NCBI GenBank assembly: GCA_947502145.1
Contig: CANMYO010000004.1
Coordinates: 124,001 to 188,000, forward strand
Direction: 5' to 3'
Length of the DNA stretch: 64,000 bases
Origin: an uncultured Paracoccaceae bacterium
GTDB taxonomy: Bacteria; Pseudomonadota; Alphaproteobacteria; Rhodobacterales; Rhodobacteraceae
Under the pieces are notes generated by a model. That model did not search any database and had not been told where the DNA came from. It saw nothing but the letters and a program-made list of their open reading frames with translations. Positions within the stretch are counted from its first letter, which is position 1. Each line of letters starts with the position of its first letter. This document shows positions 17,755 to 27,432 of this stretch, one piece after another. A program made the position numbers and the translations under genes.

Positions 17755-18908
17755 TAGTTTGACCCTCCTGCAGTCGTATTCCGCGTGTTTCCGCGCAGCT
17801 CATTCAGCGGCAGATAGGGCACAACGCCTTGTCCACCACCTGCGTTGTCATCCAGCAGGATGATATCTACGCCACCAAGGACCTGTTCCATGGTTTCCAG
17901 ATAAATCCGTTTGCGCGTGACTGCCGGTGCCTTGGAATACTCGTCCAAGACAGCAGTGAAACGTGACGCCTCACCCGCCGCTTCGTTCACAACCTGCGCA
18001 CGATAGGCTTCGGCCTCTTCCAGCAATTGCGCCGCTTCACCGCGGGCCCCGGCAAGAACCTGATTGGCATAAGCATCTGCAACATTCTGCAAACGGTCGC
18101 GTTCCTGTTCCGCATCCTGCACCTGCCGGAATGCGGCGATGACCTCTTCGGGTGGGTCAGCCTTGTTAAAGTTGACACGCACGATGTTAACGCCGCTGTT
18201 ATAGCTATCCAGCGTGTTCTGGATGTCATCACGCAAACGATCCGCAATCGCCCCCCGATCCCTGTTCAAGATCGGCGCCAAATCAGATTGCGCGATAATT
18301 TCACGCATCGCGGATTCAGATACGGCTTCGATCGTTTGCGGCGGATCAGCGAGGTTGAAAAGATACGCCCGTGGATCCGTGATGTTCCAAACCACCTGAA
18401 AATCGATATCTACGATGTTTTCATCGCCCGTCAGCATCAACCCGGCCTCTGAAACTGCGGTGCTTGTGCCGATGTCGATATTGCGTTCCGTCGTCACGGC
18501 AAAGACTTCACGTGTGACAACCGGCCAGGGCGCAAAATTCAAACCCGGGCCATTTGTTTCGAGATACTTGCCGAGGACGAGTTCAACCGACTGTTCATCC
18601 GGTTTTACGGTATAGAAAGATGCAAAGCACCATGCGACAACAGCAGCCACAGCCGCCAGCCCGACAGTACCCCGCGTGATGCCCGGTCCGCCAGAGCCAC
18701 CGCCCTGCCCGTTCACTCCGTTGCCTCCACCGCGACCGCCCATCAGGACCCGCAATTGCTCGCGGCCTTTGTTTACCAGATCGTCGATCTCGGGGATGTT
18801 TGGTCCGTCATTGCGGGGCGGTCGTGGTGGACGTGGCGGATCGTCACCGTTACCGCCTGACCCTTTGTTGCCACCGCCGCCCCAGGGGCCACCGTTATTG
18901 CCTGCCAT
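17754..18908 (-). CDS. hflK: FtsH protease modulator HflK
   Basis: A 384-residue SPFH protein and first gene of the hflK-hflC-DUF2065 operon. The first 90 residues are a Gly/Pro-rich cytoplasmic tail (GGPWGGGGNKGSGG, then DDPPRPPRPPRNDG), typical of HflK. A transmembrane helix near residues 78-97 leads to the band-7 domain (VELVLGKYLETNGPGLNF) and an Ala/Glu-rich coiled coil. The C-terminus ends in a PYLPLNEL segment common in the family. It acts with HflC on FtsH at the inner membrane. Start ATG at 18908. Confidence 0.95.
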   Translation of the reverse strand: MAGNNGGPWGGGGNKGSGGNGDDPPRPPRPPRNDGPNIPEIDDLVNKGREQLRVLMGGRGGGNGVNGQGGGSGGPGITRGTVGLAAVAAVVAWCFASFYTVKPDEQSVELVLGKYLETNGPGLNFAPWPVVTREVFAVTTERNIDIGTSTAVSEAGLMLTGDENIVDIDFQVVWNITDPRAYLFNLADPPQTIEAVSESAMREIIAQSDLAPILNRDRGAIADRLRDDIQNTLDSYNSGVNIVRVNFNKADPPEEVIAAFRQVQDAEQERDRLQNVADAYANQVLAGARGEAAQLLEEAEAYRAQVVNEAAGEASRFTAVLDEYSKAPAVTRKRIYLETMEQVLGGVDIILLDDNAGGGQGVVPYLPLNELRGNTRNTTAGGSN

Positions 18909-18980
18909 TGTGCGTTGATCTTCCCTATTTCCGCCCCAGAAGGGCCATTCCTGTTCAAAATGTGCCCTTGGCGGGCAAAT

Positions 18981-20411
18981 TCAAGCCGAGCGCATCGGCG
19001 CTTTCATAGTGACGAGCTCTTCCGACATGGTCGGGTGAACGGCACATGTCGCATCAAACTGTGCCTTGGTTAAGCCATTCTTGACCGCAATACCAACCAT
19101 CTGGATCAATTCGCCAGCATGATCTGCGACGATATGACAGCCCAGCACCTTATCGGTCGCCTGGCTTACAATCAATTTCATCAACACACGCTCTGACCCA
19201 CCAGCAAAAGCCTGCTGCATTGGCTTGAACGAGGTGCAATAGACATCAATCGGTTCGATGTCTCTGGCTTGCTCCTCAGTCAATCCAATCGTGCCAAGCT
19301 CCGGCTGTGTGAATACCGCAGATGGGATCAACTCATGATCAACCTTGGTTGGGTTGCCCTTAAACACCGTCTCAACAAACGCCATCCCTTCACGGATTGC
19401 AACCGGGGTCAGTTCAACACGCCCTGTCACATCTCCGATGGCAAAAATTGATGGAATATTGGTCTGACTATAGTCATCAACGACAATTTCGCCGCGCCGG
19501 CCAAGCGTCACGCCAGCGTCTTCCAGTCCGATATCCGTTGTGTTGGCTACACGCCCCGTTGCAAAGATAACGCGATCAAAGACCTTCTCTGACCCATTTG
19601 TCGACTTCACCCAAATCGGGCCATCATAATCCTCGATTTCGCGGACTTGCCCGCCACCGGCGGCGTCAGAGGCAGTTGGATGTGGCCCGGTGTGATCTTC
19701 GTTGGCCGGGCCCATCTCAACAATATTGGTGCCAAGATGCAGATCAATGCCGCGCTGGGTCATGCTTTCCGCCAACAGGCCGCGCGCCTCATCGTCGAAC
19801 CCCCGCAAGATCTGCGCCCCACGATAGTATTGCGTCACGGCCACGCCCAACCCATGCAGAATGCAGGCAAATTCACAGGCAATATATCCTCCACCGATGA
19901 TCAGCACCGACTTGGGCAGTTTCTCAGACAGGAATATATCGTTGCTATCCCATCCCAGATGGGCGTTGGGAAGGTCGGGTTTCACTGGATGCCCCCCGGT
20001 CGCGACAAGAATATGTTTGGCACTGAAGGTCTTGCCGTTCACGGAAACGGTATGAGGGTCTATCAGCTTTGCACGGCCGTCATGAATTTCAACGTCCGAA
20101 CCGTTCAAAAGCTTGCGGTAAACCCCCTCGAGGCGGTCCAGTTCTTCGCGCAACTTGCCATGAAAGGCACCCCAGTTCAGATCGCCGATCTTTGCGTCCC
20201 ACCCATAGGCCTGGGCTTCTTCCACCTGGCCCGGATAGCCACTGGCGAAAACCATCAGTTTCTTGGGAACACAGCCCCGGATCACACAGGTGCCACCCAT
20301 GCGGTATTCTTCGGCCAAAGCGACGGTTGCGCCAGTTGCAGACGCCACGCGGGCAGCCCGGACCCCGCCAGACCCCCCGCCAATTACAAAAAGGTCGTAG
20401 TCAAATGCCAT
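18981..20411 (-). CDS. gor: Glutathione-disulfide reductase
   Basis: A 476-residue FAD/NADPH enzyme that keeps glutathione reduced. FAD motif GGGSGGVRAAR at 11-21; redox-active pair C42/C47 in GGTCVIRGCVPKK; second dinucleotide motif IIGGGYIACEFA; C-terminal catalytic His in AVHPTMSEEL. The VIRG spacing is the version shared by alphaproteobacteria and plants. Compared with the usual length of about 450 residues there is an extra polar segment near residue 235 (NEDHTGPHPTASDAAGGG), most likely a surface loop. It stands alone, downstream of the RTX gene. Confidence 0.93.
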   Translation of the reverse strand: MAFDYDLFVIGGGSGGVRAARVASATGATVALAEEYRMGGTCVIRGCVPKKLMVFASGYPGQVEEAQAYGWDAKIGDLNWGAFHGKLREELDRLEGVYRKLLNGSDVEIHDGRAKLIDPHTVSVNGKTFSAKHILVATGGHPVKPDLPNAHLGWDSNDIFLSEKLPKSVLIIGGGYIACEFACILHGLGVAVTQYYRGAQILRGFDDEARGLLAESMTQRGIDLHLGTNIVEMGPANEDHTGPHPTASDAAGGGQVREIEDYDGPIWVKSTNGSEKVFDRVIFATGRVANTTDIGLEDAGVTLGRRGEIVVDDYSQTNIPSIFAIGDVTGRVELTPVAIREGMAFVETVFKGNPTKVDHELIPSAVFTQPELGTIGLTEEQARDIEPIDVYCTSFKPMQQAFAGGSERVLMKLIVSQATDKVLGCHIVADHAGELIQMVGIAVKNGLTKAQFDATCAVHPTMSEELVTMKAPMRSA

Positions 20412-20510
20412 TGTCGTTTGTCCGTGAAAGCTGCGCTGTTACAGCGCAACCTATATTTCACTGACAACAACCACAACGCCCGGTCACCAAGTTGTTTACT
20501 GGGCAATATC

Positions 20511-22103
20511 TCAGAGAATGAAGTCAGATTTCGACATGTGATCGACGTAGGCCATTTCAATTGCGGAATCGATCTGCCCGTCGCCGTTTTCATCAATGAC
20601 GACAAGCCGGCCCAGAAAGCTGACCTCTCCGCGACCGCTGGCCCTGAAATCCCCATTGCCAACCCAATGCAGGTCGTCAAAGCCGGTCAGGTCGATTTTG
20701 TCCACCCCATGCTGGAAACCTTCGATCGTGTCGCGCTGCGACAAACGCACACCGGTATCACCGGATTCAAAGATGAAGGTATCGCGCACCTGTTTCTTTT
20801 CCCAAGATGACATGACATCGGCGCCGCCATCGGAATAGAACCGGTCCTCACCCTCACCGCCATACATGCGGTCATTTCCGTTGCCGCCATATAGCCGGTC
20901 ATTGCCGTCATGTCCGTGCAGCTCGTCATCGTCGTCACCGCCCATCAGGCTATCATAGCCGTCGCCGCCAAACAGACGGTCCTTGTGCCCGTTGCCATAA
21001 AGACGATCCCCCCTGTCGCCGCCGTGAATTTCGTCAGCCGCGTTGCCGCCCGAGATCACATCGTTGCCGCCTCCGCCGTACATCCGGTCACGTCCATTGC
21101 CGCCATACATCTCATCATGGCCGCGGTCGCCGCTCAGGACGTCATCATCGTCGTTGCCCTGCATGCGGTCGTCACCATCGCCGCCGTAAATCTTGTCGTT
21201 GCCGTCGCCCCCCCGCAGCCGGTCGTGGCGGTCGCCGCCACCCAATTTGTCATTGCCCCAGCCGCCTTCGATCAGGTCGTTGCCGCCTTCGCCGTACAGG
21301 ATGTCATTGTTTTGCCCGCCATAGATTTCGTCACCGTGGCGGCCCCCGCTGACCACGTCTTGACCAATCCCACCATAGATCTTGTCAAATCCGGCATCGC
21401 CCATCAGGCGGTCATCGCCGGAACTGCCCTTGATGTCGTCATCACCACTGCCGCCACCGGCCGTGTCATCACCTTCGCCAGCCAGGATCAGATCATCGCC
21501 GTCACCGGCCCAGATACGATCATCACCATTGCCAGCCTCAAATATTTCGTCTGCCGCATCGCTGACAAGACCGCTATACTTTCCGCTATAAAGCGTATCC
21601 GCTTTCCAGGTTCCGTAGACCCGATTTTCGCCGTTGATGAAGTAATTCATCCAGCCCGCAATATCGTCGACCCGCTCGTTCGCGTTGCCATCCTCGTTGC
21701 GGAACCGACCGTCGTTGTAGGTAAAGCCGACGTGGAAAATCGCATCGGCAATGGTGTCGACAAAATCGCGGCCCTGAAACTGCATCCGGCCACCGTCACT
21801 TTGAACGAGGTGAAAACCCGTTTCGATATTTCCTTCGTCATCACCGTGGCCGATGACAAATGCACCATAAAGGGCAGGCGTTGCGCGGATGTAGTCGCTG
21901 ACCTTACGCAAATCCTCAGCCGTGATCTTGCCATCGCTGTTGACGTTTGTTGCGTCAATTGCAGTACCGATGGCCTCGCTCATCATATATCCGCCCTGCA
22001 CCCCTGCGGCGATATCCTGCTTTGAGACGTTGGCAATAATTCCGGAATCCTTTTCAACCAGATCCAGAATCGACTTCAGTTTATTGGTTGCATTTACGGG
22101 CAT
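20511..22103 (-). CDS. RTX (hemolysin-type) calcium-binding secreted protein
   Basis: A 530-residue protein with no Sec signal, as expected for type I secretion. Residues 1-160 form a non-repeat domain with an EF-hand-like loop (NVNSDGKITAED, 53-64). Residues 189-428 are about 26 nonapeptide RTX repeats (GGxGxDxLY type) that fold into a Ca2+ beta-roll. The tail carries a peptidase-M10-type C-terminal pattern (DTIEGFQHGVDKIDLTGF) and a second DxDxDG-like loop (DENGDGQID). No catalytic motif is apparent, so it may be a surface or matrix protein. No HlyB/HlyD/TolC genes are adjacent. Confidence 0.88.
   Translation of the reverse strand: MPVNATNKLKSILDLVEKDSGIIANVSKQDIAAGVQGGYMMSEAIGTAIDATNVNSDGKITAEDLRKVSDYIRATPALYGAFVIGHGDDEGNIETGFHLVQSDGGRMQFQGRDFVDTIADAIFHVGFTYNDGRFRNEDGNANERVDDIAGWMNYFINGENRVYGTWKADTLYSGKYSGLVSDAADEIFEAGNGDDRIWAGDGDDLILAGEGDDTAGGGSGDDDIKGSSGDDRLMGDAGFDKIYGGIGQDVVSGGRHGDEIYGGQNNDILYGEGGNDLIEGGWGNDKLGGGDRHDRLRGGDGNDKIYGGDGDDRMQGNDDDDVLSGDRGHDEMYGGNGRDRMYGGGGNDVISGGNAADEIHGGDRGDRLYGNGHKDRLFGGDGYDSLMGGDDDDELHGHDGNDRLYGGNGNDRMYGGEGEDRFYSDGGADVMSSWEKKQVRDTFIFESGDTGVRLSQRDTIEGFQHGVDKIDLTGFDDLHWVGNGDFRASGRGEVSFLGRLVVIDENGDGQIDSAIEMAYVDHMSKSDFIL
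20820..21539 (-). repeat. RTX nonapeptide repeat array in coding DNA
   Basis: About 26 degenerate 27-base units encode GG-x-G-x-D-x-(L/M)-Y/x nonapeptides, residues 189-428 of the calcium-binding protein. Units differ at the base level, so this is an old array rather than a recent tandem expansion. It produces long antisense open frames that are not genes. Confidence 0.88.
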
Positions 22104-22389
22104 CGGATTTCCCTTTCAGAGACGTTTTTGCGTTCAGCCTTGGCCTAGCTAGCAAATATGACCGCCATCTGGCGAGTTCACGACACTTCAGGAAATGGCG
22201 GAAAGCCATTGATAATAAGCGGATTCTTGCACAACCATGCGCCGTTGACCCATCAATATGGTTAACCAATTCGCAATAGTGCCTTGAGAACAGGGCGATT
22301 GATCGCGCGGCATCTACAGGCGGCTATTTGCCCAAACGCGCGATCGCACCTTCAGCAGGTTTCCGCACAGATGCGGATTGTGGCGCAAA

Positions 22390-23178
22390 TTAGTCGGTCA
22401 GGTCCGCAAAGAGGTTCGCGGACTCCAGAAAATCATAGCGGGATTCTTCCGTTGTGCCCTTGTTGATGTCCTGCACTTCAACGCGACCGTCGCCATATCC
22501 GATTACAACCGCATCGCAAATGTCGATGAACAACCCGTTTTCAACAACACCGGGGATTTGGTTCATCACCAGGGACAATTGCCGCGCATTCCCAATCCGA
22601 TTGAGGTGCAAGTCCAGGATATGGTTGCCTTCATCTGTCACATAGGGAACATCACCGTTCATCCGCAGCGCGGAGGTCGCGCCCAGAACATCCATCCCAA
22701 CCAGCAGTTCCTCGATCAGGGTCTGCGTGGTTTTCCAGCCAAACGGGATCACTTCGACCGGCAAGGGGAAGGCGCCAAGCGTTTCCACTCTCTTTGAAAT
22801 GTCGGCAATTACCACCATCTGATCGCTGGCCGTCGCCACGATCTTCTCTTGCAACAACGCGCCGCCACCGCCCTTGATCAGGTTCAGATCGGCGTCATAC
22901 TCATCCGCCCCGTCAATTGTGACATCAAGCCATTTCGCCTCATCAAGCGAGATGACCTCGATCCCCACATCCCTGGCCAATTGTGCTGTCCGTGTCGAGG
23001 TCGGGACCCCCTTGATGCGCAAACCGTCTTCTCGCACCAGTTCACCAAGACAACGCACAAGCCAGGCCGCGGTTGAGCCTGTACCCAGACCGACCTTCAT
23101 CCCTGTTTCCACAAACTTTGTCGCACGACGCGCGGCCACGAATTTGGCTTTGTCGATGGGGGAAAGTTCGGACGGCAT
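22390..23178 (-). CDS. rpiA: Ribose-5-phosphate isomerase A
   Basis: A 262-residue cytosolic enzyme that interconverts ribose-5-phosphate and ribulose-5-phosphate in the pentose phosphate and Calvin pathways. The family motifs are clear: GLGTGSTAAW near residue 30, DGADEYDADLNLIKGGGGAL (substrate site Asp and Lys) and EKIVATAS. The frame is open far upstream, but ATG at 23178 follows AAGGAG at ideal spacing. The 286 bases between this gene and the RTX gene hold no gene that I can support. Confidence 0.95.
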   Translation of the reverse strand: MPSELSPIDKAKFVAARRATKFVETGMKVGLGTGSTAAWLVRCLGELVREDGLRIKGVPTSTRTAQLARDVGIEVISLDEAKWLDVTIDGADEYDADLNLIKGGGGALLQEKIVATASDQMVVIADISKRVETLGAFPLPVEVIPFGWKTTQTLIEELLVGMDVLGATSALRMNGDVPYVTDEGNHILDLHLNRIGNARQLSLVMNQIPGVVENGLFIDICDAVVIGYGDGRVEVQDINKGTTEESRYDFLESANLFADLTD

Positions 23179-23352
23179 GGGGCAACTCCTTGCTGGTTTA
23201 GAGCGCTTATAGGGGCATTTCCAATCGCGCGCGAGGGGCCATTTGCCCCTGTTTAAGGTGAAAATCATACCGATTGATGAAGCCTCACGCGAAGGTGTGT
23301 TGGAATAATTGCGCGGACCGGCAAGATAATCTTGATTTGGAAAGGTACATTC

Positions 23353-23898
23353 ATGCTGCGTTCTATTTTCTGTTGCGTCCTCATGGCGTCCGGCGCAGCC
23401 GCGCAGGACAGATCTGGGGCAGATACCGCCGGTGAATGGGTCGTGACCCATCAGACCCGTATCGGGGGATGGGACAGTATGTGTGATGAACGAACGACTG
23501 GCGACACGTTAGAGCAGCGCTGTTATGTGCGGTATGTTGACGTTTATGCGCCAAGGCCCAATTTCGGTGCGTTGTTCCTGTTTGTCACAGCGGATGGCGT
23601 GGAATTTGGCATGGAACGGGGTATCCGATTTGGTGTGACCGGGCCGCGGATCACGCGAGGCAGTAAAGATGTCTGGCAAGAAAACAGGTTTGGCTGCCGC
23701 CGGGGCTGGACCTGTAAGCTGGGTCCTGCGGATGCGCAGGCATTTCTGGACATTGCGGCAGACAGCGATGCGTTGGCCTTCACCTTTACCGATCGCGATG
23801 ATCGCCCGCAGGATCTAAACTGGGACCTTTCGGAGCTTGCCCGCGTGCTCAGTGACTGGCGCGCGCAATCGCAAGCGCGGGATCTGCCCCATCTTTAG
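23353..23898 (+). CDS. Secreted hypothetical protein, IalB-like pattern
   Basis: A 181-residue exported protein with a clear Sec signal ending in SGAAAQD. The mature part has four cysteines (MCDER, QRCYV, RFGCRR, WTCKL) arranged as likely disulfides, and a W/G-rich opening (GEWVVTHQTRIGGWDSMC) loosely like the invasion-associated locus B family. I cannot assign it firmly. ATG at 23353 follows AAAGG. It is divergent from rpiA and its stop overlaps the convergent MFS gene by four bases. Confidence 0.7.
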   Translation: MLRSIFCCVLMASGAAAQDRSGADTAGEWVVTHQTRIGGWDSMCDERTTGDTLEQRCYVRYVDVYAPRPNFGALFLFVTADGVEFGMERGIRFGVTGPRITRGSKDVWQENRFGCRRGWTCKLGPADAQAFLDIAADSDALAFTFTDRDDRPQDLNWDLSELARVLSDWRAQSQARDLPHL

Positions 23899-25097
23899 CG
23901 ATATGACCGGTGATAAAACGCCAGTGCCGCAACACAAAGCATGACCGCGCCGCCCAACAGGAATGCCATACCGATTGAACTTGCCGCCGCAACTGAAGCA
24001 CCAACAAACGGTGCAATCAGCAGGGCGACAGTATTCAGCGCCTCGCTCAGTGCAGTTATCCGGCCAATCTTTTCGCCCGCGACATTGTTCTGGATGATGG
24101 TGCGGAACGGCACAAGTGTTACGGCAGACATGACTCCCAGGATCGCGAATGTAGCAAAGTATGCGGCAACCGGCAGCGGATACCCCGTCACCTCAACGGC
24201 GCCCAATCCGGCAATGGCCAAGGCAGACAGCAGCGAACCAATTGCGATAAACAGGAAAGGCTGGCGCAGATCGTCAATGAAACTCAACGCAAGCGACGCG
24301 ACGACGCCCCCCGCCCCCACTGCCGCAAGCGAAAAACCCAGGTCAGTTTGTGAATAGCCAAGGTCGCGGGTCATCGGGGCGATCAGCGTGTCATAAATGA
24401 ACATCGCAAAGAATCCGGCAGCCATCATGATCAGGGACAGGCGCAGGACAGGTGCGCCCCTCACATCCTGAAAACCGTCCACAACGTCGGTAAACAGGCC
24501 GGCATCGTCCTGATGTTTGGCCGCCGGTTTCGCAAATGGATCCAGCCGCAACACCAACAGCGCTGCCAACACCGACACACCCGCGTTCATTAGAAAAACA
24601 CCAGGTGGCGCAACCCAGATCAGCAGCGCACCCCCAATCGCCGGGGCCACGATTTTAGACGACTGGTTGATAGCATGGCTTAGCCCGTTGGCGCTGGTCC
24701 TGATTGACGGTTCCGTCAATGCTTGAATTGCTGCCTGTTTGGCGGGTGTAAAAAACGTGTCAATTACGCTACGCAGTGCAATCAGGATCATTAGAATTGG
24801 CCAGTTGGGCGAAAGAAACATCAGGGCCGTGACCAGCCCCCGCCCAAGGTTGCTCAGCATCATGACCCTGCGAATGTCCATCCGGTCGACCAAAGCGCCG
24901 GAAAACGGTCCTATCACCAGGTAAGGCAACCCCATTGCCACGGCCAACACAGCAAAAACCATCGGTTCAGATTGCCAGGAAAATGCCAGCAGGGCACCAA
25001 TTGCAACAAAGTCGAGCCAGTCCGCGAAGTCGGCCGGAATTTGCGCCACTAGCAACCTGCGCAATGCCGTATGAGTCAAGGCGGGCGGGTATTTCAT
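23895..25097 (-). CDS. MFS transporter, EntS/permease-type exporter
   Basis: A 400-residue protein with about 12 transmembrane helices. The loop after helix 2 carries the MFS signature in the form GALVDRMDIRRVMMLSNLGRG. The length and the N-terminal ADFADWLDFVAIGALLAF pattern fit the MFS_3 (EntS-like) drug and siderophore exporters. The substrate is unknown, and no siderophore genes are nearby. The ATG at 25097 places the first helix about 15 residues in. It is divergent from the GST-sdaA pair. Confidence 0.82.
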   Translation of the reverse strand: MKYPPALTHTALRRLLVAQIPADFADWLDFVAIGALLAFSWQSEPMVFAVLAVAMGLPYLVIGPFSGALVDRMDIRRVMMLSNLGRGLVTALMFLSPNWPILMILIALRSVIDTFFTPAKQAAIQALTEPSIRTSANGLSHAINQSSKIVAPAIGGALLIWVAPPGVFLMNAGVSVLAALLVLRLDPFAKPAAKHQDDAGLFTDVVDGFQDVRGAPVLRLSLIMMAAGFFAMFIYDTLIAPMTRDLGYSQTDLGFSLAAVGAGGVVASLALSFIDDLRQPFLFIAIGSLLSALAIAGLGAVEVTGYPLPVAAYFATFAILGVMSAVTLVPFRTIIQNNVAGEKIGRITALSEALNTVALLIAPFVGASVAAASSIGMAFLLGGAVMLCVAALAFYHRSYR

Positions 25098-25218
25098 ACC
25101 TTATCGGTAGCGAACGGATCGCATCCATACCACCCCGGCCGCATGTTAGCGCACAAACTTTCCACGTTTGGTCGCATTTCCACTCTGGACTGGGATTGAA
25201 TCGGGCTATGTGCATCTC

Positions 25219-25905
25219 ATGACAGCAAATTTGCGCCTCCATTATGCCCCTGACAACGCCTCGCTTTGCGTGCGGCTATTGCTTGAGGAATTGTCAGTCC
25301 CGTTTGAAACCATCCTGGTTGATCGCAGCCGAAACGCGCAGAAATCTCCCGCATTTCTGAAACGAAATCCGAATGGGCAGATACCGGTGCTGGAAACCGA
25401 GAATGGCGCGGTTTTTGAGACGGCTGCCATCATGTTGTGGCTGGCAGACCGGTATCGCCGTTGCATTGCCGCACCGTCGGCGCCTGACCGCGCGCATGAT
25501 CTGCAATGGCTGTTTTGGCTATCCAATACCCTGCACGCTGCATTGCGCCTGGCATTCTACCCAGAGCAACACATCGCCGTGGAACCCGATGCCCTGCGCC
25601 AGAATGCGCGCGATCGCATTGCCAGGATGATGAATCTGCTGGAACATGCCGACAACGCGCATTGGCTTGATCGCGCGGAACCGACCGTCCACAGCTTCTA
25701 TCTGGCCCCAATGTTGCGATGGGCTGCGATTTATACCGGACAAACGGGTGCGCTTGAGCTGACACATTTTCCGCGCCTTCACAACTTCGCCCGGCGCGTC
25801 GAAAGTCGGGTTGCGGTCCAGACTGTAGCGACTGCCGAAGGACTTGGCGCGCTGCCGTTCTCCGCCCCCCGTTTGCCCCATCCACCTGAAGGAAGTGCAA
25901 CCTGA
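25219..25905 (+). CDS. Glutathione S-transferase family protein
   Basis: A 228-residue cytosolic protein with an N-terminal thioredoxin-like domain. The GSH-site pattern is present: NASLCVRLLLEEL near residue 12, NPNGQIPVLE with the cis-Pro, and ETAAIMLWLADRY carrying the Glu/Thr pair. A helical C-terminal domain follows. The reaction is unknown; members of this group include maleylacetoacetate isomerase-like and detoxifying enzymes. ATG at 25219 was chosen over an upstream TTG because it opens the first beta strand directly. Its TGA overlaps the sdaA ATG (TGATG), so the two are coupled. Confidence 0.83.
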   Translation: MTANLRLHYAPDNASLCVRLLLEELSVPFETILVDRSRNAQKSPAFLKRNPNGQIPVLETENGAVFETAAIMLWLADRYRRCIAAPSAPDRAHDLQWLFWLSNTLHAALRLAFYPEQHIAVEPDALRQNARDRIARMMNLLEHADNAHWLDRAEPTVHSFYLAPMLRWAAIYTGQTGALELTHFPRLHNFARRVESRVAVQTVATAEGLGALPFSAPRLPHPPEGSAT

Positions 25906-27278
25906 TGTTTCTAAGCGTTTTTGATATGTTCAAGGTCGGCGTTGGCCCGTCGTCCTCGCATACCATTGGTCCAATGGTTGCCGCCGCGCGGTTCCTTGAT
26001 CATCTGCGTGCACAACCGTTTGACGTGGCAGGATTGCGCGCGTCACTGCACGGTTCTCTTGCCTTTACCGGTGTGGGTCATGCCACCGACCGTGCTGTCA
26101 TTCTTGGCCTCGCCGGATTTACCGCAGAAGATTATGATGCCGAAAAGGCAGAGGCGGAATTGACCCGGATCGCTGCCGAATCCAGTGTCTCGCCTGAAGG
26201 GCTGCCAACGCTGCAGTTCAACGCAAAAGACGATGTGGTATTTGATTATGGACCTGCCCTGCCGGGACATGCCAATGGGCTGATATTGCGTGGGCTTGAC
26301 CGGCAGGGCGACGTCGTTACGCAGATCACCTATTATTCGATTGGTGGTGGCTTCGTTCTGACCGAGAGTGAATTGAACGCGGGCAAAGACACTGATGAAG
26401 GGCCGGCCGTCCCCTTCCCGTTCAAAACCGCGGTTGAGATGCTCAACATGGCCGCGGAAAGCGGCCTGTCCATCGCCGAGATGAAGCGCACCAATGAATT
26501 GAGCCGTCGAAATGTCGCTGATCTTGACAAAGGGCTTACCCGGATCTGGGAGGTCATGAACACCTGCATTGATCGTGGCTTGAACACAGATGGTATTTTG
26601 CCCGGTGGGCTGAAAGTGAAACGGCGCGCAAAAGGGATTCATGACGCTTTGCTGGCAGAACGCGGCATGAACCAACCGGCCCCGCATACAATCAACGACT
26701 GGATGTCGACCTATGCCATGGCCGTGAACGAAGAGAATGCCGCCGGCGGTCAGGTTGTGACCGCCCCAACCAATGGAGCAGCCGGCGTTGTGCCCGCCAC
26801 GATCCGCTATTGGTTGGATCATGTGCCCGGCGCCGGCATTTCCAAAGTGCCCGATTTTCTTCTGACCGCTGCGGCGATTGGCGGATTGATCAAGTTTAAC
26901 GCTTCAATTTCAGGTGCCGAATGCGGTTGCCAGGCGGAAGTGGGCAGTGCCTCGGCCATGGCGGCAGCCGGCCTTTGCGCTGTCATGGGTGGATCCCCCG
27001 AGCAGATTGAAAATGCGGCTGAAATCGCACTCGAACACCACCTTGGTATGACCTGTGACCCTGTACGTGGCCTTGTTCAAGTGCCATGCATCGAACGCAA
27101 TGGTCTGGGATGCATCAAGGCAGTCTCTGCGGCCTCCCTCGCCTTGCGCGGCGATGGACAGCATTTTGTGCCGCTCGATTCCGCCATTGAAACCATGCGT
27201 CAGACCGGCGAGGACATGAGCGAGAAATACAAGGAAACCGCGCTTGGCGGTTTGGCGGTCAATGTGCCCAATTGCTGA
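25905..27278 (+). CDS. sdaA: L-serine ammonia-lyase, single-chain Fe-S type
   Basis: A 457-residue enzyme that deaminates L-serine to pyruvate. It has an N-terminal beta domain (FDMFKVGVGPSSSHTIGP, the family hallmark) and a C-terminal alpha domain with the cysteines for a [4Fe-4S] cluster: SGAECGCQAEVG, HHLGMTCDPVRG and VQVPCIERNG. NGAAGVVPA is also conserved. It follows the GST gene with a TGATG overlap and a GAAGGAAG ribosome-binding site. Cellular role: serine catabolism and pyruvate supply. Confidence 0.95.
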   Translation: MFLSVFDMFKVGVGPSSSHTIGPMVAAARFLDHLRAQPFDVAGLRASLHGSLAFTGVGHATDRAVILGLAGFTAEDYDAEKAEAELTRIAAESSVSPEGLPTLQFNAKDDVVFDYGPALPGHANGLILRGLDRQGDVVTQITYYSIGGGFVLTESELNAGKDTDEGPAVPFPFKTAVEMLNMAAESGLSIAEMKRTNELSRRNVADLDKGLTRIWEVMNTCIDRGLNTDGILPGGLKVKRRAKGIHDALLAERGMNQPAPHTINDWMSTYAMAVNEENAAGGQVVTAPTNGAAGVVPATIRYWLDHVPGAGISKVPDFLLTAAAIGGLIKFNASISGAECGCQAEVGSASAMAAAGLCAVMGGSPEQIENAAEIALEHHLGMTCDPVRGLVQVPCIERNGLGCIKAVSAASLALRGDGQHFVPLDSAIETMRQTGEDMSEKYKETALGGLAVNVPNC

Positions 27279-27432
27279 AATCGCCCTTGTCGACCGCTGC
27301 AGAGCATCCCGTCCGGCGCACCTGATCGCCTGTTACCCCAAGTAGGTCAAATGCGGCTCCGTCCAGGCAGGGCGCGGGCTGGTCAGCCCCTATCGGATTG
27401 CTCATTTGAATAGCTGCTCTTAGGGTCGCAGC

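Noticed and set aside
19647-20810. A 387-codon open frame on the plus strand
   Set aside because: Antisense to glutathione reductase and the end of the RTX gene, both clearly real; the translation has no recognisable motif.
20820-21539. CRISPR-like regular repeats
   Set aside because: The 27-base periodicity has no spacers, is in frame and encodes RTX nonapeptides.
20910-22025. A 371-codon open frame on the plus strand
   Set aside because: It is antisense to the RTX repeats and consists of Val/Ala/Ile runs produced by the repeat codons; no start signal or family match.
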